This document shows, piece after piece, positions 40,542-50,271 of a stretch of DNA of 64,000 bases. The notes under the pieces were generated by a model. It was not told where the DNA came from. It worked only from the letters and a program-made list of their open reading frames with translations, and did not search any database. The stretch comes from Pythium myriotylum. Taxonomy: Eukaryota > Oomycota > Peronosporomycetes > Pythiales > Pythiaceae. A program made the translations under genes and the position numbers. The DNA lies in NCBI GenBank assembly GCA_023091665.1, contig JALJCQ010000003.1:1178001-1242000 (forward strand), read 5' to 3'. Every line of letters starts with the position of its first letter. Position 1 is the stretch's first letter.

Positions 40542-43500
40542 ATGACATCGCTCTACGCGACGATCGCGCCCCACTTCACGCAGCAGTTGCTCTCGCCTGG
40601 GGTCCAGGTCGGCTACTTCGATGACGGCGGCGTCTGGCAGTTCCTCGCACCTTCGCTGGCGCTGCGGCTGCCGCTGCGCTCTATCGAGTGGAAGAATCTC
40701 GTGGGAGTAACCCAGACAATCGACCGCCTGCCGCTCCACTTCGTCCATGAGCCGCCCGTGGCTGGCGGAGGTGCCGACACGCCACTGGTGTGCGTGTACG
40801 TTATCAAGTGCGAAGAAATGGATCGCTACAAGGCAACCGTGAAGGCGCAGATCTCGCAATGGATCGACCGTATGAACGCCGCCCGCGTCGACTGGATGCT
40901 ACTGTATGTGCCTCTCGGCACGCGGGCCAAACGCGGGAGCGTCGTGGCTGGCGCCTCAGGAAGCTCGAGTGGTGCGGGCGTCAGTGGAGTTCGCCAAGTG
41001 GCCAGCGGTGGTATCTACAAGAAGATATTTGAGCGTATCAGAACCGACTTCGGGAACAAGAAGAGTTTCAGCATCAGCGGGAGTGGAAGCATCATCGCAG
41101 CTTCGGCTGGCGGGGGCAGCACAACAGAGTCTTCGCGCGCTGGAGGAGTGAGCATGTCCGGGTTGAGCAATTTTGGAAGCAGCTTCGCAGGAAGCATTAG
41201 CGGAGGTGGTGGGGGCAGCGGCGCGACGGCGGACCGGATCTGCAAGATCGACACGCTCGAAGGAGCGAGTGTTGTTGGAGCACAGGCTACGAATGAGATG
41301 CAGTGGACTGAGCTGCTCCTTAAGATGCGCAAATGCATCATGGAAGCGTTCGAATACAAGTGTCTCCAGTACGAGGAAGAAGTCCGCGTTCTGGATGCTA
41401 AGGTGAGCTATTAACTCAATGTGTGCGGTCAATCTTGATGTCGTAACGGTGCGAACCCGAATTGCAGCGATCTTTGCCCAGCTGGGATTTTGGTACATTT
41501 TTCGTGGCGAAAGAGCGTCTTGCGCTTATGTATCAACAAACCTGTCTCCTTGACGATGCCATTCGCCACGTAAGTTCCCGTGGTAATGGTCTTATCTCGC
41601 AGTACTCTGACAAAGATCCCCGGGTAGCTCGACGAGCTTGAGGCAATCTTCCAGTTTTTGATCGAAAACGACAAGCGATTCCAGTCCTCTTCGCTTCCCA
41701 CGAGAACACAGTTAGTAAGAAGTGATGCGATCTTTACAAAGTCTCCGGTATGGTACGTTTCTGTGGAACCTCAGGGTCCATCTTCACTCACAGTGCATCC
41801 TTCGCAGTTAGCGGTCGACTTGGGGTCTATGCACAACCAGATCGTGTCAGGCCACGCACCCCCGCTGCTCATGCGACTCTATTTCTTCACACGGCAGATT
41901 CGCACGCTCTATCTCATGGGTGATTTTCGCCAGCTCATCTACAGGGCCACGAACTTTATCCCACTGTTCCATCGTCTTCTCATGGACGAGCAAGAGCGAT
42001 TTCAGGGTGAATTGAGATGGTACCAGCCACATCAATGGGCTGCTGGCGCATGCCTCGAAATCGCGTACGCATGCGAGCTCTCTTGGAGTGGACACGACTA
42101 CCAGATTTCATCAGCGAGCATTCCTGAAGGTGTATCGTTCGCACTCACGCCTGAAACAATGGCTGGACTTCTCGGTGACATTTTGTACTTGGCTCGCCGC
42201 GTACTCAAGAAATCCGCACGCTCAAACGGTTGGTGGACATCGACACCAATCAGTAATGTTGAGGGAAGGAAAGGATCGAGTGCCGACGGATCTATATCGT
42301 GGTACTTAAATCTTCAGTTTATGTTCGAGTCAGCATCACCAAATCAGTTCCAGCGTTGCGTTTGGGAGCTTTCTCATTTATCGTCGCTTCACTACTCAAG
42401 AGCTGGCCGTCATCGCTTTGCCGTATTTCTCGGTGCCGAGTGTGGTCGGTACCACGTACGCTATGGCGAATTCGAGAGTGCATCACGTTTGTTTCGCTCT
42501 CATGCTAGACAGTGCGAAGAAGACAAGTGGTGGGATCTCGTTCGCGACAGTGTCAAGCGAATCTGCGACAGCGAGCTTTCGCTTGGAAGGTCTGCACAGG
42601 CAGTTGCCGCGTGTTTCAGCATGCTGGAGATTGCTCAGGCGTCTAAGGCTGAAGTTAGCCGAGACTACCTTGACAAACTGCTCTCAACGTTAGTTCAGAG
42701 TCTCAATCATCCTGATGATCACAGATGTTTCGACGATTCTGGAAGTGACCCAGCAAGTGGAGTGAAGATGGGTGAGCTGATTACACCCACGATGATAATC
42801 GAAACAATGCAGTCGCCTGGGAGTGATCTAGACTATGGCGACGTCCGCGTCACGCTTTCCCTCGCAAACCAGTTTCCGGCTGGTATACACATCGAGAGCG
42901 TGCGAATTCGGTTCACAAGGTGTGATGAAGAGAACGCGACTCGGGAAGAAGTGGGCCATAACGGTCTTACTGTATTCGACGAAAAGCATCGTGCTACTTC
43001 AGACGCTGAATCGCTTGTTGAGCTTCGCGAGGAAAACGTGTACCTGTACGAACGAGCAAGTGTCAATCTCGTGTTTCTCTATGGAGACGTGGACATTGGA
43101 TCGTATGTGTGTTCTGGCCTCGAGTGCTCAGTTGCGGGAAGTTCCTTCCCGCTGTTCAGCAGTGGAGACTTGGCTTCAATACGATTTGTCATTCCACCGC
43201 GTGAGAGTACGTTGGTGTTGACGATTGATGGACCACCAATTTTCACCCCTTCGAATGTCGAGGAGATCTGCATCACAGTTGAAAGCGAGGACGATGTCGT
43301 TCACCATGGTGTTCTAGAGATTGCGGTTCCAGAATCGTGCGAGGAAGTCTCAATCAGTCGCGTCCGATCTCACTTCGACTCGCATCTTCCTATCCCCGTC
43401 ATAGGAAACGACCAACTCACCAAAAAGTACTCGATGGAAATCGAGAAAATGAGCCCCCACACCATCATCACCTATTCCGTCTGGCTTGCTATTGGTGACA

Positions 43501-44420
43501 TTCGATCGTCAAACACAGAGGATACCGAGGAAGCCAACGGTTTGTCATTGTCCGTCCCCTTGGCTGCGTCATTGCGATATAATGTTGGCACGAGCGATAA
43601 GAATCGTCGAGTTGAGTTGCGTCGATGCGAGCGTCAATTCATTGTGATTCGTCCACTGACCGAGAGCGTTCGTCTCCAAAGAGTGAGTGCATCGCGATTG
43701 TACACGGCAATATCCGTGACTTGCAACTCGGTGAGCGGAGTGCGAATCGGCGATTATTCGCTCGTTTGCAGTAGCAGTACATCGGATAGAGACGATGCAG
43801 AGGTCTTGTCGCACGATATACTACCTGCAAGTGGTGGTCGAGTTGTGCAAGATCCGAATGGCCACCTAGTGGGCCATCATATCCAACCCAACGAGACAGT
43901 TCACATGGTATTTGGAGTCGAACTCGACGAGGCCAGCGACATGCGTCCCGAGATCGCAACGCTGCGTATCGGCCTGGAGTATGGCTCCGCCGTCGAGGTC
44001 TCGGCGAGTGGGCGTCGGTGGGTCACGACCAGTGTGATTGCGATTCCTCTGCGCAGCATCCACGGCGCTGTGTACGAGATCGACGTGCAGCCCAAGACGC
44101 CTTCATCGTCTCGCGGGTCTTTCGCGCGGGGCCCGAGCGTGGATGAGGAAGTGGTCTTCGTCGTGAGCGTCCGGCGCCTCGACGCGGGCGCGGACGAGCC
44201 GCTGCTGCTCTGCGTGGACGACGCGAGCGCGCGCGACTGGCTGCTGCTGGGCAAGCCGCGCGAGGCGTTTCGCGGGCGCCTGACGACGACCAAGCGGTTC
44301 GCGCCGCTGCGCGTCGGGCGCCTGCGCTTCCCGCAGTTCTCGCTGCGCGTGGGCGCCACGGCCGTGGCTCCCGAGCGGGTCTTGTGTCCGCAGCGTGCCA
44401 AGACGTTTCTGGTGGTCTGA
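40542..44420 (+). CDS. TRAPPC10: TRAPP II complex subunit TRAPPC10 / Trs130
   Basis: Exons 40542-41402, 41468-41569 and 41628-44420 give about 1251 residues, close to the usual ~1250. Introns are 65 and 58 nt with GT-AG ends and codon-phase-0 joins. The N-terminus (GVWQFLAPSLALRLPLRSIEWKN cut into shorter pieces: PLRSIEWKN, ISQWIDRMN, DWMLLYVP) and the segment LDAK-RSLPSWDFGTFFVAKERLA match the TRAPPC10 N-terminal region. A Gly/Ser-rich insert sits at residues about 130-235. TRAPP II is a GEF for Rab11/Ypt31-type GTPases at the late Golgi. A 93-nt in-frame stretch (41715-41807, GTAAGA...TTCGCAG) could be a further, optional intron. The C-terminal 120 codons are unusually GC-rich. Confidence 0.85.
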
Positions 44421-44620
44421 CAAGTACGCTGCGCATGCGGCTAAGTGCGTTTTTGGTCGCTTTGGTTTCTATGGTTTCTGGGTGGCCCGTCGCGTTAGAG
44501 AAACGTCGGGGCGAGCCTTGGTGAAGGGAGGGTCCTGTATTCGAGCCTGCCGGGCGGAATGGAGGGCTGAGGCGTTCGGCACTTTGGTTTGCTTCCCTCC
44601 GGCCCGATCCCCGATCCGCC

Positions 44621-45019
44621 ATGTCGTTCCTCGTCCGCGCCGCCGCGCCGCTGCGCCGTGCCGCCGCGCTCCAGACCCGCGCCTTCTCCGGCAAGGGACT
44701 GCCCGACATCTACGACCACGCCGTCGGCCGCCAGAAGCACGAGCTCGAGCTCGAGAACGAGGGCGTCGTCGCCTTCAACCGCGACCCGATCGAGACGGAC
44801 GAGACCATGGGCAACTCCAAGGACGACCCGATCCTCATCCCGTCCTTCGAGGAGTCGCGCCCCGTCGGCATCTCCCACAACGACTCGTCTTACGTCATGT
44901 GGTTCACGCTCACCAAGGGCAAGGTCCACCACGTCCCGGCCTTTGGCAAGTACTTCCTGTTGTATAACCCGGAGGAGCTCGCGGCGCTCGTCAAGGAGGT
45001 CGAGGCCAAGCAGGAGTAA
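44621..45019 (+). CDS. COX5B: Cytochrome c oxidase subunit 5B-like (mitochondrial, nucleus-encoded)
   Basis: A 132-residue protein in one exon. The first 20-25 residues are Arg/Ala-rich with no acidic residue (LVRAAAPLRRAAA ... RAFSGKG), a typical mitochondrial presequence. The mature part carries DDPILIPSFEESRPVGI and VMWFTLTKGKVHHVPAFGKYFLL, matching the COX5B (yeast Cox4) fold region. The four cysteines that bind zinc in animal and yeast subunits are absent (GISHND and HHVPAFG in their places). It would act in complex IV at the inner membrane. It lies 200 bp downstream of TRAPPC10. A polyadenylation-like AATAAA follows the stop by 125 nt. Confidence 0.8.
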   Translation: MSFLVRAAAPLRRAAALQTRAFSGKGLPDIYDHAVGRQKHELELENEGVVAFNRDPIETDETMGNSKDDPILIPSFEESRPVGISHNDSSYVMWFTLTKGKVHHVPAFGKYFLLYNPEELAALVKEVEAKQE

Positions 45020-45637
45020 AGCGTATTCGGCTTGCGTGCTCTCGCTCTCGGGCGTGTGCGCATGGAGCACCGCGGCGATTCGACTCGCGCACGAACCTCG
45101 GGCTCCCACTCGCGGCGACTGAGAGAATCGAGAGAGTTGAAAGAATAAACATTTGTATAGCCTCCACGTCTCCCCCCGTTGCCTCTGCCCCATGCGCCGC
45201 TCGGAACCTACGCTTCCTGACGTGTCAGCCTTGCATTTCAGCACAAGAGGCGCGCGTACCATATCCACAAAGACACGCGCCCACATGTTCTGGTGGTCGT
45301 CTCATCACCGTCTGATACACTGCAAGAGGCACAAACCGGCCCCCAAAAGATCGCCAAGTGCGAGCTAATCTTCCAAAATCCGTTGCTAACCTCGCCAAGT
45401 TCCTGCATTTTCTGCTACTCTCGCTACTGTCTATTTGTGCCTATTTGTCTACAGTGGTGCTTCAAAACGAAGGCCAAAATCGTGGGCGATGCCTACCTAC
45501 CTACCGAACTAACGATCCTAAAAGGCTGACCTTTTCTCCGTTCGACGCCGAGCCATCACACAGTTTCCGAGCCCTCACCTACCGGGGTTCCTCCGCGGGT
45601 TCGAGCCTCGCTCTTTCCTCCCTTCCTCACATCGCAC
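45020..45637. other. Convergent intergenic region, no gene seen
   Basis: 618 bp between the stop codons of COX5B (+) and the RWP-RK/Myb gene (-). It contains AATAAA at 45144-45149. I see no conserved frame or RNA. Confidence 0.5.
45144..45149 (+). promoter_or_regulatory. Polyadenylation-like signal AATAAA for COX5B
   Basis: AATAAA in an AT-rich context 125 nt after the COX5B stop. Confidence 0.4.
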
Positions 45638-47197
45638 TCAGGGCGCGGCTTCAGCTTCACCAGCCTCACTCTTCGTCAGCTTCTGCTGCTGCACCCCCGT
45701 CGCCTGGATCTCAACAGACGGAAGCAGAGGAAGCGTCGCTGGCTCACCACGAGGGCTCTCCATCACTATATCCTGCGCAGGGTCTCGCTCCGGCGCGAAT
45801 TGCTGGGTGTCTGTGTTGATCGGAGGTGGGGCAAGTCGCCGGTATGATCCAAACTGGGGACTGTTGAGGATCATAGCCATAGTTTCGAGAGCGGACGTCT
45901 TCGAGTCAGCAGCGAGATCCCCCGATGGTGTTAAAAAACCCTCGCCTTGGGGAACAACAACAGACAGAGAGGTAGAGGTGTCTTCCTCGAGCGAGCTACT
46001 GCTGAGTGAAGCCGTGTCACCACCGTCTCCTTCCTTTTCCGTATCTCGCGACGCAGCGGGAGTGAGCGGAGCGGTATCCTGGTCGTTCGACGTATGCGTG
46101 TCGGTCTCTTGCTTCAGCTCGAGGCCCTCCGCGTCGAACGGGAATCGACCAGCAAATTTCAATAAATACTTTTGCGCATGAGTTCGCGTCTGAACGGCGC
46201 TCCGCGTACGAACGACCTGCGCTACCCGTCTCCAATCTTTTCCGTAGAGTCGAATACCATGGAGGAAGGCGGCATGCTCCTCGCTAGTCCAGCGCCCTCC
46301 CTTGGCCTGTGACTGACCGTCAACTTTGCCACCCACACCGCTTGTAGGAGAACCTGACCGTGGAGACAGCTTGGGGGCAGAGTGCACATGAGAATGCGGG
46401 CGCATCGAGACATCCTTGGTCGGAGTTTTCGGACGAGTCATGGAGTTCTCCTTGTTTGGATCTGCGATAACCGAGTCGCGCTTGAGCTTGAGGCTGAGTA
46501 TTTGATCACGGTACTTCTCTCGCTCCGGGCCCTGCGAGCTCAGCATCGCCGCCTCCATCGAGGCGATGCTCTTGGACAGCGAGCGAATTTGGCGATGTGG
46601 CCAGCGTTTAATACCGTTGCGGCGACAGATCTTCTTCATTAACGTGATGCAAATGCCGAAGTCTTTCGCTACATCGATGATTGGGCGGTCAAAATGTTCT
46701 CGGAGTTCATCGATCGAAATGTGTTTGGTCACAAGGCTCTTCACCCGGTTGCTCTCATTGCGGAAGCGGTGGTTAAAGCCGGCCTCGTCGGTGAAGTCAA
46801 GCTTACTCCCTGTCGGCCCTTCGAAGCGGACCTGGTGGACGCGACCTTTGCCCTTGCCATGGCCTTGGTACTCCTCGTCCATGTCGTCATCACCAGACAG
46901 GTCCTCGCCCATGTCGCTGTGACGCGACCCGTCCCCTTCGTCATCGGAGCCATGCTGCGTCGTGGATGCAGGTGCGGCAAACTTACTCATGCTCATCATG
47001 CTCGTGAGGATCAGCGCCGTCTCTTCCGAGTTGGACCGCAGTCGACGCGCCTTCTCCTCGCTCGTCTCTTCTTCGCCATGAGTCCCCGCCACGTCAGACT
47101 CGACCGCTGGAGGAGCGGCTGTCGGTGGCGGCGCGGGCGCTTGGGTCGCGACAGCGTCCTGCCCGGCAACTGCCCGGGCTTCCGTTTCGTTCGCCAT
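45638..47197 (-). CDS. Transcription factor with RWP-RK domain and SHAQKYF-type Myb domain
   Basis: A 519-residue single-exon protein. Residues about 155-206 form an RWP-RK domain: ISIDELREHFDRPIIDVAKD, then LMKKICRRNGIKRWPHRQIR. A helical segment follows (207-245). Residues about 300-350 form a single Myb repeat, GGRWTSEEHAAFLHG ... YGKDWRRVAQ ... TRTHAQKYLLKF, the SHAQKYF class with T for S and L for F. Regions 1-150 and 360-519 are acidic, Ser/Thr-rich and likely disordered; KGKGRVHQVRF near 116 could be a nuclear localisation signal. Both domains bind DNA in plants and stramenopiles; RWP-RK factors are linked to nitrogen response and gamete programmes in green plants. The target here is unknown. 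Two DNA-binding domains in one chain is an unusual arrangement. Confidence 0.88.
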   Translation of the reverse strand: MANETEARAVAGQDAVATQAPAPPPTAAPPAVESDVAGTHGEEETSEEKARRLRSNSEETALILTSMMSMSKFAAPASTTQHGSDDEGDGSRHSDMGEDLSGDDDMDEEYQGHGKGKGRVHQVRFEGPTGSKLDFTDEAGFNHRFRNESNRVKSLVTKHISIDELREHFDRPIIDVAKDFGICITLMKKICRRNGIKRWPHRQIRSLSKSIASMEAAMLSSQGPEREKYRDQILSLKLKRDSVIADPNKENSMTRPKTPTKDVSMRPHSHVHSAPKLSPRSGSPTSGVGGKVDGQSQAKGGRWTSEEHAAFLHGIRLYGKDWRRVAQVVRTRSAVQTRTHAQKYLLKFAGRFPFDAEGLELKQETDTHTSNDQDTAPLTPAASRDTEKEGDGGDTASLSSSSLEEDTSTSLSVVVPQGEGFLTPSGDLAADSKTSALETMAMILNSPQFGSYRRLAPPPINTDTQQFAPERDPAQDIVMESPRGEPATLPLLPSVEIQATGVQQQKLTKSEAGEAEAAP

Positions 47198-48009
47198 AAC
47201 CGTCGTTCAGTTGACCGACACGTGCCGTCACTTGGGGGGGGGGGGGCGACTCGAAACGTCACGTGTGACGAGGCGCGTCCCTTACCAAGTGCCGCCGTGG
47301 GTCGGTCGGGGGAGGGTTATCGCCAGGGGCGTGTTCGGGGCGTCGTCCTGCGCGTGCGGGATGGGTCTACAGACAGAGACACCAGAGGCGGTCACGCGGC
47401 TGCTCCATGGATCCTCAAGGGTCAGGGTGGCGCCGCGCGTCGCCAGAGAGGGCCGCTCGCTCCCCCCGGCTCGGCGCGGGCGCGCGCACCGACCGACCGA
47501 CCCCACGGGAACGCACCTGCGCGTCGACGGCGCGTGCTGCTCGCTGCTCGCGCGCCGTCAGTCGAGCGTCGCGCCGGTTTCTCTGTGGCCTTTGACCACC
47601 AAGTACCGTAGCCGCAGAGACATCAATCGTCGACACCCCGACCCGACGGCTTACTTCTGGGCCACTTCTGAAGTAGCGATAAGCGCGCCGACTTGGTTTC
47701 GCTATGGTCGTCGCGACGAGAAGGCAATCCTGAAGAGTCGTTGATTGGCTGGAGGCCCGACAGCACGGGTGGATCGTTCCAGATAGTGGTCTGGGACACT
47801 TGATGGGACGATCGCGAGCGCATCTCCCGCCAACTCAGCTGCCGTGGAGAAGTGGGGGAAACACGGCGACCCATGAAGATCTGCCCTCGGCATGCGTGCG
47901 ACGACGCCACGGGCGGAATCAGACGCGCATCGAACGACTATGGCGGCCGACTCAGAAGGCCTCGCGGTCGCCAGCGCCTCGCTTCCATTCGCGGTCTTGC
48001 TGCCGAGCC
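47198..48009. promoter_or_regulatory. Divergent intergenic region (RWP-RK/Myb gene / FGE-like gene)
   Basis: 812 bp between divergent start codons. It contains a run of 13 G (47234-47246), 37 bp upstream of the Myb start, and a reverse CCAAT box (GATTGGCTGG, about 47743). The plus-strand frame is open through the last 210 bp before the FGE-like start, but the composition is not protein-like. Confidence 0.4.
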
Positions 48010-50271
48010 ATGACGTGCCGCGTGCTGCTGCTGCTCGGCGTCGCGTGGGGCGCGCTCGCCGCCGCCTGGGACCAACAGCCCGACGGGTACGAGGTGATCG
48101 ACGGGCCCGGGCCGACGCAGGACGTCGACGAGTGGAGACGCCAGTGGACGGCCTGGCGGCAGATGGAGCTGCGCACCGTGCGCTACGACGCGAGCGCCAG
48201 CTGCAACGTGTACAACCTCGAGCCCGCGCGCTGGACCCAGCGCAGCTTTGTGCAGGCGTTCCTCATGCTCCACGACCGAGACATTTTCGATCGCCAACAA
48301 AACACTTACACAGTCGACAAGTACGTGGCGGCGATGGAGCGCCGAGTGGGCAAGCTCGACAGCGTCCTACTGTGGCCCGCGTACCCCAACAGCGGCATTG
48401 ACAATCGTAACCAATGGGACTTTTTGCGGTCTCTTCCAGGAGGCATCGACGGCCTACGCAAGCTCATTCGTGACTTCCATGACCGCGGTATTCGCGTCGT
48501 TTTGCCGTACAACCCGTGGGACACGGCCACCCGAGATGAACCTGGACTGGAAGACGTGGTACGGATGTATGGGGCCGACATCCAAACCATCCAGTCCCTT
48601 CTGCCAGAGGTTGGTGCGGATGCGTTCAACGGTGACACGATGTACGGGGTGCCAAAGGCGTTTTTCAACTGCGCTGCACCGATCGTAGCGACGCCTGAAG
48701 GCGGAGTTCCCTCGGCCTTTTTGAGTCACAATCCGATCAGCTGGGGATACTACTACGGTTACAGCAACTTCCCACCAGTCGCGCGCCCCAAGTTCCTCGA
48801 ATCTCGACACATGGTTCAGGTTTGTGCTCGCTGGTCGCTCGATAGGCTCACAGATATCCAGGCAGCGTTCTTCAATGGGGTCGGATATGTCGTGTGGGAG
48901 AACGTGTGGGGAATCTGGAACGCCATGACTGCGCGTGAGAGTGAGGCAGTCAAGCGTGTTTTCGATGTTTTGCGCACGTTTTCCGAGTTCACCTCGTCGC
49001 CAAACTGGCGTCCATACGCAATCCGCTCAAACAAAGACCAAGTATTCGGCACAATGTTTCCTCACCCTGTTCAGAATGGCTCGGCACTCTACACTGTCAT
49101 AAATGCTGCTCACGAGTCTCAAACCTATCGGCTTCTTGTGAGTACCCCATCCGCGAAAGTTTTCGACGTCTTCAACGGCGTTGAGTTGCACATTGATGAG
49201 GACTCGACGGTGGGCGTTGCTTTGGAGGGTCGCGGATTTGGAGCTGTGCTAGTATCATTGCAAGACCCTCGTACTTTGGTATCTGAATTTACTACTTATC
49301 TTGCATCGCGCCGCAAGATCACGAGTACTCCTCTAGCAGATTTCTCGTCGACACGTGAACTGCTCACCCAAGAAATCACACGTGCTCCTGATCCATCGCT
49401 TTCTGTGTCTGACCTCATGGCAAACAAGAACGGTGATGTCGATGTTCTCGGAATGGTCTACGTCAAAGGAGCGAAAGGGTGGTGGTTCAACGTGACAGGT
49501 GTGCAAATCGAACCTGCGCCGGCGTGGACGCCTAATTGGCATGACTACGGAACAGGAGTCCAGTTTCCGTGGGAGCAGCGTCCATGGAATAACCACTCGG
49601 TGCGACTCGATATCCAGGACTTTTACATTGAGCAACACCCAGTTACAAACGAACAATTCCGCAAGTTTCTGCTGAGCGCGAGCTATAGCCCGCGGGATCT
49701 CGACCGCTTCCTAGAGCACTGGACGAATCGATGGAATGCTCAATCAAACAGCTGGAATCCTGTCCATCAGTGGAATATCCCTATCGGACTGGAGCAGAGT
49801 CCTGTCGTGTTTGTGTCAATCGAGGATGCGCGTGCGTACGCTTCGTTCTACAAGAAACGGCTGCCGCATGACTGGGAATGGCAGTACGTCGCGATGAACG
49901 GTGAGGAGTACAGTCTCTATCCGTGGGGAAACGACTTTGACCAGCAACGACTACCACCAGTAAGCCGTGACAAGTATCCGCGCCTCCCCGATGTGGTTGG
50001 GTCTTTTCCACGTTCTCAGGCAAAAGCCACGGATGTGCAAGATCTTGTGGGCTTAGTGTGGCAAATGACGGACGAGTTTTGTGATGTGCACACCTGTGGT
50101 ACTCTTCTGCGTGGAGGGAGTTTCTATAGACCAGTAGGATCAACTCTTGGGGACCCCAACTGGTATTTCCCGCAAGCATATCGGTCGAACCAGCATAATC
50201 GACTGCTCACGCTCAGCAACCGGTATGATCGTTCAGCATTCATGGGGTTTCGTTGCGTGAGAACTCAGTAA
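48010..50271 (+). CDS. Secreted protein with TIM-barrel-like domain and FGE/SUMF1-like domain
   Basis: A 753-residue protein. The ATG at 48010 is chosen because it starts a clear signal peptide (MTCRVLLLLGVAWGALAAAW); the frame is open further upstream, but that part is Arg-rich. Residues about 40-330 look like a TIM barrel of glycoside-hydrolase type (SVLLWPAYPNSG, GIRVVLPYNPW, GADAFNGDTM). Residues about 534-753 match the formylglycine-generating-enzyme (FGE-sulfatase) fold: FYIEQHPVTNEQFRKF, RLPHDWEWQYVA, YPWGNDF, LLRGGSFYR and the ending MGFRCVR. The Cys pair that binds copper in active FGE (C-x4-C after GGS[FY]) is missing, so this domain is probably a binding module. It is likely extracellular or lysosomal. 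Its last 7 bp overlap the convergent neighbour. Confidence 0.75.
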   Translation: MTCRVLLLLGVAWGALAAAWDQQPDGYEVIDGPGPTQDVDEWRRQWTAWRQMELRTVRYDASASCNVYNLEPARWTQRSFVQAFLMLHDRDIFDRQQNTYTVDKYVAAMERRVGKLDSVLLWPAYPNSGIDNRNQWDFLRSLPGGIDGLRKLIRDFHDRGIRVVLPYNPWDTATRDEPGLEDVVRMYGADIQTIQSLLPEVGADAFNGDTMYGVPKAFFNCAAPIVATPEGGVPSAFLSHNPISWGYYYGYSNFPPVARPKFLESRHMVQVCARWSLDRLTDIQAAFFNGVGYVVWENVWGIWNAMTARESEAVKRVFDVLRTFSEFTSSPNWRPYAIRSNKDQVFGTMFPHPVQNGSALYTVINAAHESQTYRLLVSTPSAKVFDVFNGVELHIDEDSTVGVALEGRGFGAVLVSLQDPRTLVSEFTTYLASRRKITSTPLADFSSTRELLTQEITRAPDPSLSVSDLMANKNGDVDVLGMVYVKGAKGWWFNVTGVQIEPAPAWTPNWHDYGTGVQFPWEQRPWNNHSVRLDIQDFYIEQHPVTNEQFRKFLLSASYSPRDLDRFLEHWTNRWNAQSNSWNPVHQWNIPIGLEQSPVVFVSIEDARAYASFYKKRLPHDWEWQYVAMNGEEYSLYPWGNDFDQQRLPPVSRDKYPRLPDVVGSFPRSQAKATDVQDLVGLVWQMTDEFCDVHTCGTLLRGGSFYRPVGSTLGDPNWYFPQAYRSNQHNRLLTLSNRYDRSAFMGFRCVRTQ

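Noticed and set aside
44023..44709. Long minus-strand open frames opposite TRAPPC10/COX5B
   Set aside because: Arg/Ala/Ser-rich shadows of GC-rich coding DNA.
47800..48009. N-terminal 70-codon extension of the secreted FGE-like protein
   Set aside because: Arg-rich, without conserved character, and it would bury the clear signal peptide that starts at 48010.
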